From Nocardia thailandica NBRC 100428 (GTDB taxonomy: Bacteria; Actinomycetota; Actinomycetes; Mycobacteriales; Mycobacteriaceae): 41,327 bases of DNA. Below are positions 8,578 to 16,894 of this stretch, piece after piece; position 1 is the stretch's first letter; every line of letters begins with the position of its first letter. The position numbers were made by a program, and so were the translations under genes. The stretch covers positions 1 to 41,327 of the forward strand of contig NZ_BAGK01000058.1 of assembly GCF_000308795.1 (NCBI RefSeq), in the 5' to 3' direction. Below the pieces are notes generated by a model. That model was not told the DNA's origin. It saw nothing but the letters and a program-made list of their open reading frames with translations, and made no database searches.

Positions 8578-9042
8578 GTGGTCCGGTGGTTGTCCGAAGA
8601 AGAGCAGAAGACCTGGCAGGCCTACATCGCCCTGCGCCAGCGGCTGGACGCCGCGCTCGCGGCGGGGCTGTCGGCGTCGGGATTGTCCATGGCCGACTAC
8701 GAGCTGATGGTGCCGCTGTCGGCCGCGCCGGGCGGATGCCTGCGCGCGAAGGACCTCGCCGCCGAGGTGTGCTGGGACAAGTCGCGGCTGTCCAAGCAGC
8801 TCGCGCGCATGGCCGCGCGCGGGCTGGTCGACCGCCGCCCCGCCGCCGACGACGCGCGAGGCATCGTGGTCTCCCTGACCGAGACCGGCCGCGGCGTGCT
8901 CGAACGTGCCGCGCCCGAGCATGTGGAACTGGTGCGCGAACTGTTCGTCGACCGGCTGACCGAGGACGAGGGCGCCGCGCTGCGCACGCTGTCGGCGAAG
9001 GTGGTCGGCGAGGCCGAGCGGCGGACGGAAATGCCTGGTTAA
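8578..9042 (+). CDS. MarR-family transcriptional regulator
   Basis: A 154-residue winged-helix dimer. The DNA-binding domain spans about 55-100, with the recognition helix around CWDKSRLSKQLARMAARGLVDRR broken by no gaps and the wing containing DDARG. Cys54 and Cys65 flank the first DNA-binding helix and could sense oxidants or electrophiles, but this is not shown by sequence alone. The GTG start follows a TAGGAT hexamer by 7 nt, so the message is probably leaderless. It is divergent from pirin, which is its most likely target together with its own promoter. Confidence 0.88.
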   Translation: MVRWLSEEEQKTWQAYIALRQRLDAALAAGLSASGLSMADYELMVPLSAAPGGCLRAKDLAAEVCWDKSRLSKQLARMAARGLVDRRPAADDARGIVVSLTETGRGVLERAAPEHVELVRELFVDRLTEDEGAALRTLSAKVVGEAERRTEMPG

Positions 9043-9114
9043 CAGCGACGTTCGGGCGCTCGATTCCCTGTGGAGAGGTCGGGACCGGAGTTCGCTCGGT
9101 GGAGGTGGGGCACG

Positions 9115-9930
9115 ATGTTCGGTTCGGTGCGGTGGGTCGCGGTGATCGGCGCCGCGTGCGCGGTGTTGCTCGCGGGGTGCTCGGAGGCGGCGTCGCCGCC
9201 CGCGGCGCCGGGGACCACGACGGCCCCGGGTGCGGCGAACCCGTCGGCCACGGCCGGACCCGAGCCGACGGCCACGACCGCGCCGCCCGGCTCGCCGACG
9301 GCCGCGACGACCCCGGCGACTGCACCGGTAACCGCGTCGCCGGGCACCGCGACACCCGCCCCGCAGGCGACCGCCGTGGTGACCCTCGTCGCGGTCGACG
9401 CCGCCGGGCGCCCCGCCGACGGCTTCACCCTGCCCGATCCGACCCCGGTCAGCACGCTGAACTGCGCGGATCCCGCGCCCAGCCGCTCGGCGACCACGGC
9501 GGGCGTCTATCACTGCGGGCCGTCGGCCGCCGCGGCCGACGTGTGCTGGCCGACCCCCGACCGGCAAGGGCTGCTGTGCGCGGGCGATCCGTGGCAGCGC
9601 ACGCTGCGCGCCTACTCCGTCGACCCCGCGCTGACCGCCGTGGGGCGGACGGCGTCGCCCGAGCCGTGGGCGCTCGAGCTCGCCGACGGCAGGCAGTGCC
9701 GGATCCGCGTCGGCGGCGCCTGGGGCGGGCGGGCCGACGGCCTGGTCGGCGCCTATTCCTGCTCCGGTGGTCACGACGTGGTGCTGCAGCAGGTGGACGC
9801 GCGCACCGCGATCGACACCTCGTCGAGCACCTGGACGGTCGCCGTCGGCCCGCTCGGGTCCGGGGCGCCGGAATTCCCGCCGCCGGCCACCGTGGCCGTG
9901 CGGACCGCCTACTTCGCCGCGGCCTCCTGA
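9115..9930 (+). CDS. Predicted lipoprotein of unknown function
   Basis: I do not recognise the family. The 271-residue product has an N-terminal signal with lipobox LLAGC, so Cys22 is the likely lipidated residue and the protein is anchored outside the membrane. A Thr/Ala/Pro-rich linker to about residue 85 follows, then a ~185-residue globular domain with several Cys residues (for example NCADP, YHCGP, VCWPTP, LLCAGD, QCRIR, YSCSGG). Their number and even scatter suggest disulfides. The ATG at 9115 is preferred over the one at 9070 because it opens a proper signal peptide and has GGAGG upstream. It precedes an alpha/beta hydrolase on the same strand, but that gene has its own promoter. Confidence 0.8.
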   Translation: MFGSVRWVAVIGAACAVLLAGCSEAASPPAAPGTTTAPGAANPSATAGPEPTATTAPPGSPTAATTPATAPVTASPGTATPAPQATAVVTLVAVDAAGRPADGFTLPDPTPVSTLNCADPAPSRSATTAGVYHCGPSAAAADVCWPTPDRQGLLCAGDPWQRTLRAYSVDPALTAVGRTASPEPWALELADGRQCRIRVGGAWGGRADGLVGAYSCSGGHDVVLQQVDARTAIDTSSSTWTVAVGPLGSGAPEFPPPATVAVRTAYFAAAS

Positions 9931-9982
9931 GCGGGCCGCCGCCGGGTCCGCGCGGCGGCGGAGGTGCCGTAGGCTGCGCGCC

Positions 9983-10786
9983 ATGGCTCTCCTCTCGCTC
10001 AACGGCATCACGCTGAACGTCGACGTCACCGGGTCCGGACCGCTGGTCGTGCTGGTGATGGGGACCGGCAGCCCGGGGCGCGTGTGGAAGAGCTACCAGG
10101 TCCCCGCGCTGGTGAAGGCCGGATTCCGGGTCGCCACATTCGACAACCGTGGCATCGCGCCCTCGTCGGAGTCGGCGGGCGGGATCACCGTGGCCGACAT
10201 GGTCGCCGACACCGCCGCGCTGATCGAGCACCTCGGCGCGCCCGCGCACGTGGTCGGCACCTCGCTCGGTTCGCGGGTGGTCGCCGAGCTGGCCCTGGCC
10301 CGGCCCGAACTGCTCGGCAAGGCGATCATGCTGGCGGGCACCGCCCGCCCGGCCCCGGTGACCACCCTGCTCAACAAGGGCGAACAGGCGCTCTACGACA
10401 AGGGCATCGAGCTGCCCGCCGAGTACTCCGCCGCCGTCAAGGCCATGCTGAACCTGTCGCCGCACACCCTGGCCGATCCCGTCAAGGCGCAGGAATGGCT
10501 CGACATCTTCGAATTCACCTCGGGCAAGGGCACTCCCGGCACCCGGGCCCAGCTCGGGCTCGACCGCAGCCAGGACCGGCGCGCCGCCTACGCCGGCATC
10601 CGGGTGCCCAGCCTGGTGGTCGGATTCGCCGACGACCAGATGGTGCCGCCGCGGTTCTGCCGCGAGGTCGCCGAGGCGATCCCGGGCGCGCGCTACCTCG
10701 AGCTGGAGCGGTGCGGTCACTACGGCTACCTCGAACGGCCGGACGAGGTCAACCGCGTCCTCGTCGAGTTCCTCGCCGGCGCCTGA
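9983..10786 (+). CDS. Alpha/beta hydrolase
   Basis: A 267-residue alpha/beta hydrolase. The nucleophile is Ser94 in GTSLGS, the acid is Asp217 or Asp218 (GFADD), and the base is His246 (RCGHYGYLERP). The oxyanion region is MGTGSPG near residue 26, and FDNRGIAPSS is the loop after strand 4 common to esterases and haloperoxidase-like members. The substrate cannot be told from sequence. TAGGCT lies 7 nt before the ATG, consistent with leaderless transcription. It is convergent with the response regulator. Confidence 0.92.
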   Translation: MALLSLNGITLNVDVTGSGPLVVLVMGTGSPGRVWKSYQVPALVKAGFRVATFDNRGIAPSSESAGGITVADMVADTAALIEHLGAPAHVVGTSLGSRVVAELALARPELLGKAIMLAGTARPAPVTTLLNKGEQALYDKGIELPAEYSAAVKAMLNLSPHTLADPVKAQEWLDIFEFTSGKGTPGTRAQLGLDRSQDRRAAYAGIRVPSLVVGFADDQMVPPRFCREVAEAIPGARYLELERCGHYGYLERPDEVNRVLVEFLAGA

Positions 10787-10790
10787 CCGT

Positions 10791-11441
10791 TCAGCCGGGG
10801 ACGACCAGCCCGGTCTCGTAGGCGAAGACGACGAGCTGGGCGCGGTCGCGCGCGCCCAGCTTCGTCATGGCACGGTTGACGTGGGTCTTCGCGGTCAGCG
10901 GGCTGATGACCAGCCGCGCGGCGATCTCGTCGGTGGACAGTCCCTGGGCGACCAGCACGACCGCCTCGCGCTCGCGGGCGGTGAGCTCGGCGGGGCCGCG
11001 GCCGCCCACGCGCGGCCGCGCGACGAAGCGGTCGATGAGCCTGCGGGTGAGCGCGGGCGCGAGCAGCGCGTCCCCGCGCGCGGCCACCCGGACCGCGTGC
11101 AGGAAGTCCTCGGCGCGGATGTCCTTGACGAGGAACCCGGCCGCGCCCGCGCGCAGCGCGTCGTAGACGTATTCGTCGAGCCCGTAGTTGGTCAGCATCA
11201 CCACGTGCACGTCCGACAGTTCCGGATCGGCGGCGATGCGCCGCACGGTCTCGATCCCGTCCAGGACGGGCATCTGGATGTCGAGCAGCGCCACGTCGGG
11301 CCGGCACGCGCGGGCCGCCGCCAGCGCCTCCGCGCCGTCGCCCGCCTCGGCGACGACCTCGATGTCGTCCTCGAGGTCGAGCAGGGCGCGGAAACCGCTG
11401 CGGATGAGGGGCTGGTCGTCGGCCAGCAGGACCCGGATCAC
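10791..11441 (-). CDS. NarL/FixJ-family response regulator
   Basis: A 216-residue two-domain regulator. The receiver domain has the acidic pair at Asp8-Asp9, the phospho-acceptor Asp54 (LLDIQMP), Thr84 and Lys106 (VKD). The C-terminal LuxR-type helix-turn-helix spans about 150-210 (LTAREREAVVLVAQGLS). Its GTG start overlaps the TGA of the upstream histidine kinase gene by 4 nt (GTGA), so the two are translationally coupled and surely partners. Likely targets include its own operon and the divergent DUF6223 gene, by position only. Confidence 0.95.
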   Translation of the reverse strand: MIRVLLADDQPLIRSGFRALLDLEDDIEVVAEAGDGAEALAAARACRPDVALLDIQMPVLDGIETVRRIAADPELSDVHVVMLTNYGLDEYVYDALRAGAAGFLVKDIRAEDFLHAVRVAARGDALLAPALTRRLIDRFVARPRVGGRGPAELTAREREAVVLVAQGLSTDEIAARLVISPLTAKTHVNRAMTKLGARDRAQLVVFAYETGLVVPG

Positions 11442-12565
11442 GACGCCGGGTCCACGGGCAGGACGGCCTCGACCCGGAAGCCGTCGCCGCGCGGGGCGGC
11501 GTGCAGGCGCCCGCCGAGCGCGTGCACCCGTTCCCGCATGCCGAGCAGGCCGGCGCCCGCCGTGGCGGCGGTGTGCGCGCCGCGCGGGTCGTCCCGGCCC
11601 GCCGGCGCGGCGGGCCCGTCGTCGTCGACCCGCACGACGAGTTCGCCGGGGCCGTAGGCGAGCCGGACGTCGACCGCGCCGCCGCGGGCGTGCCGGGCGG
11701 CGTTGGTGAGGGCCTCCTGCACGATCCGGAAGACGGTGCGGTCCACGGCGACCGGCAGCGTCCGCGGCGTCCCGGTGACGGTCAGCGCGGCGTCGAGGCC
11801 GGCGGCCCTCGCCCGGTCGAGCAGATCGGGGACCCGCGCCGACCCCGGGCGCGGTGCGGTGTCGTCGTCGCGCAGGGCGTCGAGGGTGGCGCGCAGTTCG
11901 CGGGCCGCCTCGCGCCCGGCGTCGCGGATGGCCAGCAGCGCCGCGGGCACGTCCTCGCCGCGGCGGCGGGCGACGTGCACGGCGGCCTCGGACTGCACGG
12001 TGATCACCGAGATCTGGTGGGTGAGCGAATCGTGCAGTTCGCGGGCGATGTGCAGGCGTTCCTCGCCCGCGCGGCGGCGCGCGGTCTCCTCCCTGCTGCG
12101 TTCGGCCTCGTCCGCGCGGCGCTCGGCCTGGCGCAGCGCCTCGCCCGCCGCCCCCGCGGCGACGAGCCACGCGATCTCCAGCGCGCCGCGCGCCTGCGCG
12201 GCGGCGGCAGGCAGGTCGCGCAGGGAGACGAGCACCGCAAGGGGCAGCGCGGCCAGCAGCGCGACCGACGCGCCCGCGGTGGTCCACCGATGGCCCGCCC
12301 GGACCGCCGCGTAGACCGCGAACAGGAAGGACACGGCGGGCACGTCGAAGCCTGCGGCCTGCCAGCCGAGCGCACACATCCCCGTCACGGCCAGGACCGT
12401 GAGCGGCGCGCGCCGCCGGAAGAACAGGGCGAGCCCGCTCGCCGCCAGCAAGGCGTATCCGGCCGGGAGCGCGGCCGCCCCGGTGTGCTGGGTGACCCCG
12501 GTGAGCACCAGGGCGGCCGCCACGCCGACGGCGATCACCGCGTCCACGACCGTGCCCCTGCTCAT
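11438..12565 (-). CDS. NarL-type sensor histidine kinase
   Basis: A 375-residue kinase. Four to five transmembrane helices occupy the first ~140 residues, with very short loops, so it probably senses a membrane or envelope condition rather than a soluble ligand through a large outer domain. The HisKA_3 dimerisation region carries His178 (ARELHDSLTHQ). The ATPase domain has the N box around Asn288 (QEALTNAARHA), DDDGP, and GLLGMRERV near the C terminus. TAGAGT lies 7 nt before the ATG, so the message is probably leaderless. Head-to-tail coupling to the response regulator and the divergent DUF6223 protein match LiaSR/DesK-like modules seen in other actinobacteria. Confidence 0.94.
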   Translation of the reverse strand: MSRGTVVDAVIAVGVAAALVLTGVTQHTGAAALPAGYALLAASGLALFFRRRAPLTVLAVTGMCALGWQAAGFDVPAVSFLFAVYAAVRAGHRWTTAGASVALLAALPLAVLVSLRDLPAAAAQARGALEIAWLVAAGAAGEALRQAERRADEAERSREETARRRAGEERLHIARELHDSLTHQISVITVQSEAAVHVARRRGEDVPAALLAIRDAGREAARELRATLDALRDDDTAPRPGSARVPDLLDRARAAGLDAALTVTGTPRTLPVAVDRTVFRIVQEALTNAARHARGGAVDVRLAYGPGELVVRVDDDGPAAPAGRDDPRGAHTAATAGAGLLGMRERVHALGGRLHAAPRGDGFRVEAVLPVDPAS

Positions 12566-12782
12566 CTCCCCGACTCTAGCCAGCGCGGCCCGGGTGGGAA
12601 TCCTTTCGTCGCGGTATCCGCCGCCCTACCGCGCCCGTGGTAGCAGGCGGCCCGGCGGCGGTAGGCGGCCGAGCACGCCGCGCCGGCGGCGGCAGCGCGG
12701 AATGTCCACGACGGCACGATGTTCCGCCGCCGGTGCGCGGGCCATGCTCGATACGTCATCGGCACCGTCGAAGGAGCAGCAC

Positions 12783-13190
12783 ATGTCCGGTCTCCGTCTT
12801 CTGACTCCCGTCCTCACGGTGGCGGCCCTGTCCGCCTTCGCGCCCACCGCGCACGCGGCGACCGAGCGGCTCGGCGCCGACGCCTACGGGCTGACCGCCG
12901 ACCGCCTCGTGGCGACGACCTCGGCGTTCGTCGCGCTGGCCGGGGTGATCGTCGGCGTCCGCGCCCTCGCTCGCCCCGGCGGCCGGCTCGTCGCCGGTCG
13001 GCGCGGCGCCGCGATCACCCTGGTGGCGGGGCTGGTCGGGGTAATGGTCGGCGCCTGGATCGTGGGGACCGCCGACGGCGGGCTCGGGACGGGCAACGGG
13101 ATCGCCGGCGGCTACCTCGCGATCGCGCTGGGGCTGGGGAGCCTCGCGTCGGGCGGCCTCGTCCTGCGCCGGGCGCGCGCGGCCCGGTGA
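12783..13190 (+). CDS. DUF6223 membrane protein
   Basis: A 135-residue protein with an N-terminal signal (likely cleavage after TAHA, residue 25) and three further hydrophobic segments. The pattern with ALAGVIVGVRALAR and the TADGGLGTGNGI-GGYLAIALG segment resembles DUF6223, a family of unknown function in actinobacteria. That match is from memory. It is divergent from the histidine kinase gene, separated by 217 bp, so it may be the output or an accessory sensor of that two-component system. The ATG has AGGAG upstream. Confidence 0.8.
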   Translation: MSGLRLLTPVLTVAALSAFAPTAHAATERLGADAYGLTADRLVATTSAFVALAGVIVGVRALARPGGRLVAGRRGAAITLVAGLVGVMVGAWIVGTADGGLGTGNGIAGGYLAIALGLGSLASGGLVLRRARAAR

Positions 13191-13251
13191 GGTACCTACC
13201 GGTCGGCCCATTGTGTGGACTCCCGGACCGATCTGTTCCCAGTTTGCCAAC

Positions 13252-13280
13252 TTGTAAGTTCGGTTGACCGAACTTACCCT
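13252..13280 (+). promoter_or_regulatory. Promoter of the metal importer operon
   Basis: TTGTAA (13252-13257) and TACCCT (13275-13280) are 17 bp apart and lie 7 nt before the GTG at 13288. Together they form a plausible sigma70-type promoter giving a leaderless mRNA. The palindromic operator lies between and across the two elements. Confidence 0.55.
13254..13277. promoter_or_regulatory. Perfect palindromic operator of the metal importer
   Basis: GTAAGTTCGGT-TG-ACCGAACTTAC: two perfect 11-bp arms around 2 bp. A repressor dimer bound here would cover the space between -35 and -10. A DtxR/MntR-type metal repressor is the obvious candidate given the downstream genes, but the site is not the IdeR box (which has TTAGGTTAG-type arms). 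Confidence 0.75.
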
Positions 13281-13287
13281 GGGAAGG

Positions 13288-14223
13288 GTGAGGGATCGGC
13301 TCGGAACAAGGTCTGTGCGGCGACTCGCCGCGGCGTGCGCGGTGTCGGCGCTGGCGTTCACGCTCACGGCGTGCGGGGTGACCCTGGGGGAGGACGACGA
13401 CCGCCCGGTCGTGCTCACCACGTTCACCGTGCTGGCCGACATCGCGCGGAACGTCGCGGGGGACCACCTGAAGGTCGAGTCGATCACCAAGGCGGGCGCC
13501 GAGATCCACGGCTACGAGCCGACCCCGGGCGACATCAAGAAGGCCGCCAAGGCCGATCTCATCCTCGACAACGGCATGAACCTCGAGGCGTGGTTCGCGC
13601 AGTTCGTCGCCGACCTCGACGTGAAGCACGTCGTGGTCAGCGACGGCGTCGCGCCGATGCCGATCGCCGAGGACGCCTACCAGGGCAAGCCCAACCCGCA
13701 CGCCTGGATGTCGCCGCTGAACGTGACGACCTACGTCGACAACATGGTCCGCGCGTTCGCCGAGCTCGCCCCGGCGCACGCGGGCGACTTCACCGCGCGC
13801 GGCGAGGCCTACAAGACCGAATTGCGGTCCGTGCACAGGGAACTGGTCGACCGGCTGGCCGCCTTGCCCGACCGGCAGCGGGCGCTGGTCAGCTGCGAGG
13901 GCGCCTTCTCCTACCTGGCCCGCGACGCCGGTCTCACCGAGAAGTACATCTGGGCGGTCAACGCCGAACAGCAGGCGACGCCGCAGCAGATCGGCTCGGC
14001 CATCGACTTCGTGCGCGCGCGGCAGGTGCCCGCCGTGTTCTGCGAGTCGACGGTGTCCGACGCGCCGATGCGCCGGGTCGTCGAGGCGACCGGGGCGCGG
14101 TTCGGCGGCGTCCTCTACGTCGACTCGCTCTCCGAGGCCGACGGGCCGGTGCCGACCTACCTCCAGCTCATCCGCCACGACACCGCCACCATCGGCAAGG
14201 CACTCACCGGAGGTACGCCGTGA
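13288..14223 (+). CDS. Metal ABC transporter substrate-binding lipoprotein (Mn/Fe type)
   Basis: The extracytoplasmic receptor of a cluster A-I ABC importer. A signal peptide with lipobox LTAC puts the lipidated cysteine at 29. The four expected metal ligands are visible: His74 (AEIHGYEP), His138 (NPHAWM), Glu204 (SCEGAFSYL) and Asp279 (YVDSLSE). Glu at the third place, where zinc-specific receptors usually have His, favours manganese or iron. The start is the GTG 7 nt after the -10 element; the earlier TTG at 13264 lies inside the operator and is rejected, and GTG 13315 is a shorter alternative. Its stop overlaps the ATPase start by 4 nt. Confidence 0.92.
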   Translation: MRDRLGTRSVRRLAAACAVSALAFTLTACGVTLGEDDDRPVVLTTFTVLADIARNVAGDHLKVESITKAGAEIHGYEPTPGDIKKAAKADLILDNGMNLEAWFAQFVADLDVKHVVVSDGVAPMPIAEDAYQGKPNPHAWMSPLNVTTYVDNMVRAFAELAPAHAGDFTARGEAYKTELRSVHRELVDRLAALPDRQRALVSCEGAFSYLARDAGLTEKYIWAVNAEQQATPQQIGSAIDFVRARQVPAVFCESTVSDAPMRRVVEATGARFGGVLYVDSLSEADGPVPTYLQLIRHDTATIGKALTGGTP

Positions 14224-14954
14224 ACACGCCCGTCGTCGAGATCGCCGATGTCACCGTGCATTACGGCGACGTGCTCGCCCTGGACGGGGTCGACCTCACG
14301 CTGAAGTCCGGGCGGGTCTGCGGGCTCATCGGCATGAACGGCTCGGGCAAGTCCACGCTGTTCAAGACGATCATGGGCCTGGTCAGACCCGATCACGGGA
14401 GCGTCGCCATCAACGGTGTCGCCCCGGCCGCGGCGCGCAGATCCGGTGTGCTCGGCTATGTTCCGCAGTCCGAGGACGTCGACTGGACCTTCCCGATCTC
14501 GGTGCGCGAGGTCGTGATGACCGGCCGCTACGGCCACATGGGTCTCACCCGCCGCCCGCGCCGGGCCGACCGCGAGGCGGTGGCCGAGGCCCTGGACCGC
14601 GTCGAACTCACCGACCTGGCCGACCGGCAGATCGGGCAGCTCTCCGGCGGCCAGCGCAAGCGCGCCTTCGTCGCCCGCGGTATCGCCCAGGGCGCCACCG
14701 TCATGCTGCTCGACGAGCCGTTCGCCGGGGTCGACAAGCGCTCGGAGGCCACCATCACCGCGCTGCTGCGCGACCTGGCCGCCGGCGGGGCGACGGTGCT
14801 GGTGTCGACCCACGACCTGCACGCGCTGCCCGGCCTGGCCGACGAGGCGGTGCTGCTCATGCGCACGGTCCTCGAACACGGCGACCCCGAGGTGGTGCTG
14901 AGCCCGGAGAACCTGGCCCGCGCCTTCGGCCTCGACGTCATGAACCGCGACTGA
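14220..14954 (+). CDS. Metal ABC transporter ATP-binding protein
   Basis: A 244-residue ATPase that drives the Mn/Fe importer. Walker A is at 38-46 (GMNGSGKST), the signature LSGGQ at 141-145, Walker B at 161-167 (VMLLDEP) and the switch His198 (STHDL). YVPQSEDVDWTFPISVREVVM is the Q-loop region characteristic of the manganese/zinc family, split here by its position at 80-100. The GTG start overlaps the receptor stop (GTGA), so the two are translationally coupled. The permease starts 14 nt downstream. Confidence 0.95.
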   Translation: MNTPVVEIADVTVHYGDVLALDGVDLTLKSGRVCGLIGMNGSGKSTLFKTIMGLVRPDHGSVAINGVAPAAARRSGVLGYVPQSEDVDWTFPISVREVVMTGRYGHMGLTRRPRRADREAVAEALDRVELTDLADRQIGQLSGGQRKRAFVARGIAQGATVMLLDEPFAGVDKRSEATITALLRDLAAGGATVLVSTHDLHALPGLADEAVLLMRTVLEHGDPEVVLSPENLARAFGLDVMNRD

Positions 14955-14968
14955 CCACGGGGAAGCAG

Positions 14969-15835
14969 ATGAACCTCCTGGATATCCTCCTCGACCCGCT
15001 GAACTACGCGTTCATGGAACGGGCGCTGATCACCACCGTCGTCGCCGCCGCGGTCTGCGCGGTGCTCTCGTGCTGGCTGGTGCTCATCGGCTGGTCGCTC
15101 ATGGGCGACGCCGTCTCGCACGCGGTGCTGCCGGGCGTGGTGCTCGCCTACATCCTCGGCTGGCCGTTCGCCGTCGGCGCGGTGATCTTCGGCTTCCTCG
15201 CGGTCGCGCTGATCGGGGTGGTGCGCGACACGAGCCGGGTCAAGGAGGACGCGGCCATCGGCATCGTGTTCACCACGCTGTTCGCCTTCGGCCTCGTGCT
15301 CGTGTCGGTGACGCCGAGCCAGACCGACCTCAACCACATCGTCTTCGGCAACCTGCTCGGCGTCAGCCGGGGGGAGATGACCCAGATCCTGGTGCTGGCC
15401 GGATTCGTGCTGGCGGTGCTGCTGCTGAAGCGCCGCGACTTCACCCTCTACGCCTTCGACCCGACCCACGCGCACGCCATCGGCCTGAACACCCGGCTGC
15501 TGAGCACCGCCCTGCTCGGCCTGCTGGCGCTGACCTCGGTGGTCGCGCTGCAGGCGGTGGGTGTGGTGCTGGTGGTGGCGATGCTGATCATCCCGGGCGC
15601 CACCGCCTACCTGCTCACCGACCGGTTCGGCCGGATGCTGGTCATCGCGCCCGCGATCTCGGTGGCCTGCGCGGTGGCCGGGCTCTACATCAGTTACTAC
15701 GCCGACACGGCGGCGGGCGCGATGGTGGTGGTCACGCAGGGGGTGGCCTTCACCGTCGTGTACCTCTTCGCCCCGCGCCACGGGCTGCTGGGCCGACGGA
15801 TCTTCGCGGCCCGCCGCGCGAAGGTCGCCGCCTGA
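14969..15835 (+). CDS. Metal ABC transporter permease (ABC-3 family)
   Basis: A 288-residue integral membrane subunit with about eight transmembrane helices. Family segments are GDAVSHAVLPGVVLAY near residue 50 and the MLIIPGATAYLLTDRFGRM region near 205, typical of ZnuB/MntB/TroC. It is the last gene of the three-gene importer; the usual homodimer of this subunit makes the channel. A GGGGAAG ribosome-binding site precedes the ATG. No second permease gene is present, which matches two-fold symmetric MntABC-type systems. Confidence 0.95.
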   Translation: MNLLDILLDPLNYAFMERALITTVVAAAVCAVLSCWLVLIGWSLMGDAVSHAVLPGVVLAYILGWPFAVGAVIFGFLAVALIGVVRDTSRVKEDAAIGIVFTTLFAFGLVLVSVTPSQTDLNHIVFGNLLGVSRGEMTQILVLAGFVLAVLLLKRRDFTLYAFDPTHAHAIGLNTRLLSTALLGLLALTSVVALQAVGVVLVVAMLIIPGATAYLLTDRFGRMLVIAPAISVACAVAGLYISYYADTAAGAMVVVTQGVAFTVVYLFAPRHGLLGRRIFAARRAKVAA

Positions 15836-15847
15836 GCGGTTCGGCGG

Positions 15848-16177
15848 TCAGGACTCGTTCCACGGCGTCACCGGCGGTTTGATCCACAGGATCTTCTCCG
15901 CGGCGTGCGCGCGGACCGCGGCCGGATGATCGGGATGCCGTAGCGCCCAGGCGTCCTTGGTGTCGAGCAGGCCGGCGACGACCCGCCAGGTTTCCCCGGT
16001 GCTCGGCGGATTGGTCTCGGCCGCGCGGGCCAGCTTGCGCAGCACGGGCGCGGGGAGCGCGGCCAGTTCGCTCGCGGAGATGTCGCGGTCCCACAGGTAG
16101 GCCGCCAGCCGCCGGGCCTTCGCGGCGCGGCCCGCGTTGGCCGCGTCGGAGTGGGCGTGGTCGGAGCTGTCGGGCAC
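15848..16177 (-). CDS. Conserved actinobacterial protein of unknown function
   Basis: A 109-residue soluble, mostly helical protein with no signal peptide or membrane helix. I do not recognise a named domain. The segments RLAAYLWDRDISASELAALPAPVLRKLAR and TWRVVAGLLDTKDAWALRHPDHPAAVRA, interrupted by a linker, have the regular amphipathic spacing of a small helical bundle. The GTG start is chosen because TAGAAT lies 7 nt upstream (leaderless pattern); a longer frame to 16240 has an unlikely Arg-rich start. It is convergent with the metal importer and lies before the transglycosylase, but it has its own promoter, so no functional link is implied. Confidence 0.7.
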   Translation of the reverse strand: MPDSSDHAHSDAANAGRAAKARRLAAYLWDRDISASELAALPAPVLRKLARAAETNPPSTGETWRVVAGLLDTKDAWALRHPDHPAAVRAHAAEKILWIKPPVTPWNES

Positions 16178-16270
16178 CGGCCCGATTCTACGGCGAACGC
16201 CCGCACTCCGGTCCTCGTCGACCGGTGTGCGGGCGTCCACCCGGGTAAGGCTGGTGCCGTGCCCCCGCGC

Positions 16271-16894
16271 TCAGTAGGCGCTGTTCACGTTGTCCATGGA
16301 GCCGTAGCGGTGCGCGGCGTAGTTGCACGCGGCCGCGATGTTGGACACCGGGTTCCAGATGTCGAAGGGGGTGCCCTCGACGTGGTAGGCGGCGAAGGTC
16401 GGGTCGATCACCTGGAGCAGGCCCTTGGAGGGGATGCCCATCGCGGCGTTGGAGTCCCAGAGGTTGATCGCCTGGGGGTTGCCGGTCGACTCGCGCATGA
16501 TGTTGCGGTAGATGCCGTCGTAGCTGGCGGGGATGCCCTTGGCGTTCAGGATGTCGAGGGCCTCGCGGATCCAGCCGTCCAGGTTGTCGGGGTACTGCGG
16601 CGCCGGGGCGGGCATCGGCGCGGGCGCCGGCTCCGGGGCGGGCGCGGGGGCCGGGATGGCCTCGGCGACCGGGGCGGCCTGCGGCGCGCCGACGGCGGGC
16701 ACCTCGGCGGCGGCGACGGTGCGCTGCTCGGCGGCGGCCATGGTCACGCCGGAGTCGACGGTGTTGTCGGCCAGGGCGACCACACCGGCGGAGAAGACGG
16801 AGATGATGGCGGTCGAGGCGGCCGCGATGGTGACGGCCTCACGCACGGTGCGGCGGCCGAAGAACTTGATGGTGCGTGTGTCGCTGTCAGACAT
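16271..16894 (-). CDS. Secreted lytic transglycosylase (SLT/Rpf-like fold)
   Basis: A 207-residue exported peptidoglycan glycosidase. A cytoplasmic N terminus of ~20 residues and a hydrophobic helix at about 21-42 give a signal or anchor. A Pro/Ala-rich linker spans about 76-101. The catalytic domain occupies the C-terminal ~105 residues: Glu135 in IMRESTGNP is the catalytic acid, and SKGLLQVIDPTF, the GLxQ-type motif, follows at about 156-167. GAAGGAACG lies upstream of the ATG. The leader is long (about 250-300 nt to the repeat cluster at 17144-17187), so the gene is probably regulated by an OmpR-family protein. Together with ldtB nearby it suggests wall remodelling. Confidence 0.9.
   Translation of the reverse strand: MSDSDTRTIKFFGRRTVREAVTIAAASTAIISVFSAGVVALADNTVDSGVTMAAAEQRTVAAAEVPAVGAPQAAPVAEAIPAPAPAPEPAPAPMPAPAPQYPDNLDGWIREALDILNAKGIPASYDGIYRNIMRESTGNPQAINLWDSNAAMGIPSKGLLQVIDPTFAAYHVEGTPFDIWNPVSNIAAACNYAAHRYGSMDNVNSAY

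Noticed and set aside
7471..10029. 852-codon open frame on the minus strand
   Set aside because: Its frame runs through pirin out of phase and antisense to MarR and the lipoprotein. The translation is Arg/Gly/Pro/His-rich without domains, as expected of a shadow frame in high-GC DNA.
13264..13287. TTG start at 13264 for the metal-binding lipoprotein
   Set aside because: The codon lies inside the palindromic operator and upstream of the likely transcription start.
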